From Paenibacillus marchantiophytorum (GTDB lineage: Bacteria > Bacillota > Bacilli > Paenibacillales > NBRC-103111), in assembly GCF_014640555.1 (NCBI RefSeq), contig NZ_BMHE01000007.1:1-64000 (forward strand): 64,000 bases of DNA. Direction: 5' to 3'. The notes beneath the pieces were generated by a model. It had not been told where the DNA came from. It saw only the letters and a list, made by a program, of their open reading frames with translations, and searched no databases. Position numbers and translations under genes: made by a program. This document shows positions 63,074-64,000 of this stretch, in pieces. Position 1 is the stretch's first letter. The number at the start of each line of letters is the position of its first letter.

Positions 63074-63844
63074 TCAGTCACTGATCAGAACTTCAATGCC
63101 GAGTGTCTCAATCGCATCGATCCATTCTTTGGAACAGCCGGAATCGGTTATCACCATCGATATTTCTTCGAGTTTCGACACGCGGGCAAACGTAGACATC
63201 CCGAATTTGGTATGATCCGTTACCAGAATGGACTCCTCAGCTCGCTGTATCATTTTGCGCGAAACAAGGGCTTCCGCCAGGTGAAAGTCGGTTATGCCGT
63301 CAGTGAGTGAGATACCTCCAACGGAGATAAACGCCTTGTTTACTTTGAACTGGTCCAGCATTTGATCCGTAAGAGAGCCTGCAGCTGCTTGAAACTCCAT
63401 ATTGACTTCCCCGCCTACGAAGATGATTCTTCCACGGAACGTTTCCATGGCCAGATTGAGAATCGGGACCGAATGAGTAATCAACGTAATATTCGTACGA
63501 TCCTTCAAATAAGGCATAATCTCAATCGTCGTCGTGCCGTTATCCATCATGATCGTTTCGCCATCCCGAATTAACGAGGCAGCCAGCTTGCCGATCGCCG
63601 CTTTCTCCGCCTTCATCATTTGGGCCCGCTTCAGAAAAGGCGGCTCCACAAGCTCCAGACGCATCTTAACCGCACCGCCGTAAACCTTGCGAAGCTTTCC
63701 TTCCTTCTCCAATCGGTCCAAATCACGCCGCACTGTTTCCGTAGAAACCGCAAGCATCTCTGAGAGCTGATGCACTTGGACCTTCCCTTCCATCTCCAGC
63801 TGATTCAGGATCGTCATCCTGCGATCTTCATATGTTAATGACAT
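63074..63844 (-). CDS. DeoR family transcriptional regulator
   Basis: This 256-residue protein has an N-terminal DeoR winged helix (about 5-60; ILNQLEMEGKVQVHQLSEMLAVSTETVRRDLDRLEKEGKLRKVYGGAV, the classic signature) and a C-terminal sugar-phosphate sensor (about 75-235; IMMDNGTTTIEIMPYL, INVGGE-like FVGGEVN, KAFISVGGISLTDGITDF, VTDHTKFG). The sensor binds a phosphorylated sugar. The ATG has GGAGGAAGG. The regulated genes presumably lie upstream beyond 64000 or elsewhere; two 10-bp direct repeats just upstream are possible operators. Confidence 0.92.
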   Translation of the reverse strand: MSLTYEDRRMTILNQLEMEGKVQVHQLSEMLAVSTETVRRDLDRLEKEGKLRKVYGGAVKMRLELVEPPFLKRAQMMKAEKAAIGKLAASLIRDGETIMMDNGTTTIEIMPYLKDRTNITLITHSVPILNLAMETFRGRIIFVGGEVNMEFQAAAGSLTDQMLDQFKVNKAFISVGGISLTDGITDFHLAEALVSRKMIQRAEESILVTDHTKFGMSTFARVSKLEEISMVITDSGCSKEWIDAIETLGIEVLISD

Positions 63845-63880
63845 TTGGGCCTTCCTCCATGACCGATAGTTTGTATATGG

Positions 63881-63899
63881 TGTTGTTTCTTGTTGTTTT
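63881..63899. promoter_or_regulatory. Candidate DeoR-type operator
   Basis: TGTTGTTTCTTGTTGTTTT is a direct repeat of TGTTGTTT with a 10-bp period, one helical turn. It lies about 40 bp upstream of the DeoR start. DeoR/LacR-type regulators in firmicutes often bind such repeats. Confidence 0.4.
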
Positions 63900-64000
63900 A
63901 ATCAGTGTAGGGGTAGGTGTTGCGTGTGTCAACTGGGACCAATCACTACCTTAGTGTGTCAGATCAAACTCATATATGCACATTAGCAATACCTAATATG

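Overview
The window looks like chromosome of a low-to-mid GC, spore-forming Gram-positive of the Paenibacillus group. The evidence is strong AGGAGG-type ribosome binding sites throughout with frequent TTG/GTG starts, a TPP-riboswitch thi operon, a stand-alone bacterial nitric oxide synthase, a copper-amine-oxidase-type 'stalk' domain on an exported protein, a MurNAc recycling operon fed by an ABC importer, and many AraC/DeoR/GntR/RpiR regulators. No rRNA, tRNA, CRISPR array, transposase or prophage was recognised. The genus is an inference from gene content and style; no search was run.

Layout. 0.3-4.8 kb: sugar isomerase-like gene, divergent AraC regulator followed by a 46-bp minisatellite, and an M29 aminopeptidase behind an ArsR-like regulator. 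5.1-11.5 kb: complete minus-strand thiamine operon (tenI-thiO-thiS-thiG-thiD-thiE-thiC) behind a TPP riboswitch with its own terminator, divergent from a BASS-family transporter. 13.1-30.8 kb: an unusual locus, ten minus-strand genes and two divergent plus-strand genes. It holds a DUF4157-type HELTH protein, a large repeat-rich putative effector sharing its N-terminal motif, a YbjN-like putative chaperone, an RsbU/RsbV/RsbW-like partner-switching module, an Npt-like membrane transporter fused to HEAT repeats and a cNMP-binding domain, a GNAT, a membrane cyclase-like protein lacking catalytic residues, a TolC-like coiled-coil protein with stalk domains, a DUF4280 PAAR-like protein and a MORN-repeat membrane protein. 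DUF4157 and PAAR-like proteins are typical of contractile injection systems, but no sheath, tube, baseplate or AAA+ gene is in the window. This is the best candidate for an undescribed system.

31.4-43.5 kb: murein-sugar salvage operon (murR, then murQ, ABC binding protein and two permeases, GNAT, PIG-L deacetylase, namZ, murK, nagZ, anmK). NamZ and NagZ lack signal peptides, so cleavage of imported muro-saccharides is probably cytoplasmic. 44.0-47.8 kb: phosphoglycerate-mutase-like enzyme, SLC13/DASS anion transporter and a divergent LysR regulator. 47.9-52.7 kb: RarD-like permease, NO synthase, a small unknown protein, a pirin and a GntR/LacI-hybrid regulator. 52.7-54.1 kb: gene-free repeat zone with a 440-bp tandem duplication. 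54.1-59.5 kb: ABC-F ATPase behind a 47-codon leader ORF and terminator, TSUP permease, MDR oxidoreductase, CapA-like protein. 60-64 kb: GH35 beta-galactosidase with an in-frame fragment of another gene after its stop, a divergent AraC regulator and a DeoR regulator.

Another notable theme is a family of dispersed intergenic repeats. A roughly 200-240 bp modular element occurs five times, always in the same orientation and always just beyond the terminator of a minus-strand gene. Two further families, CATTGGA palindromes and GGATCGTAGATTCGCTATTT-like cores, occupy most of the other long gaps.
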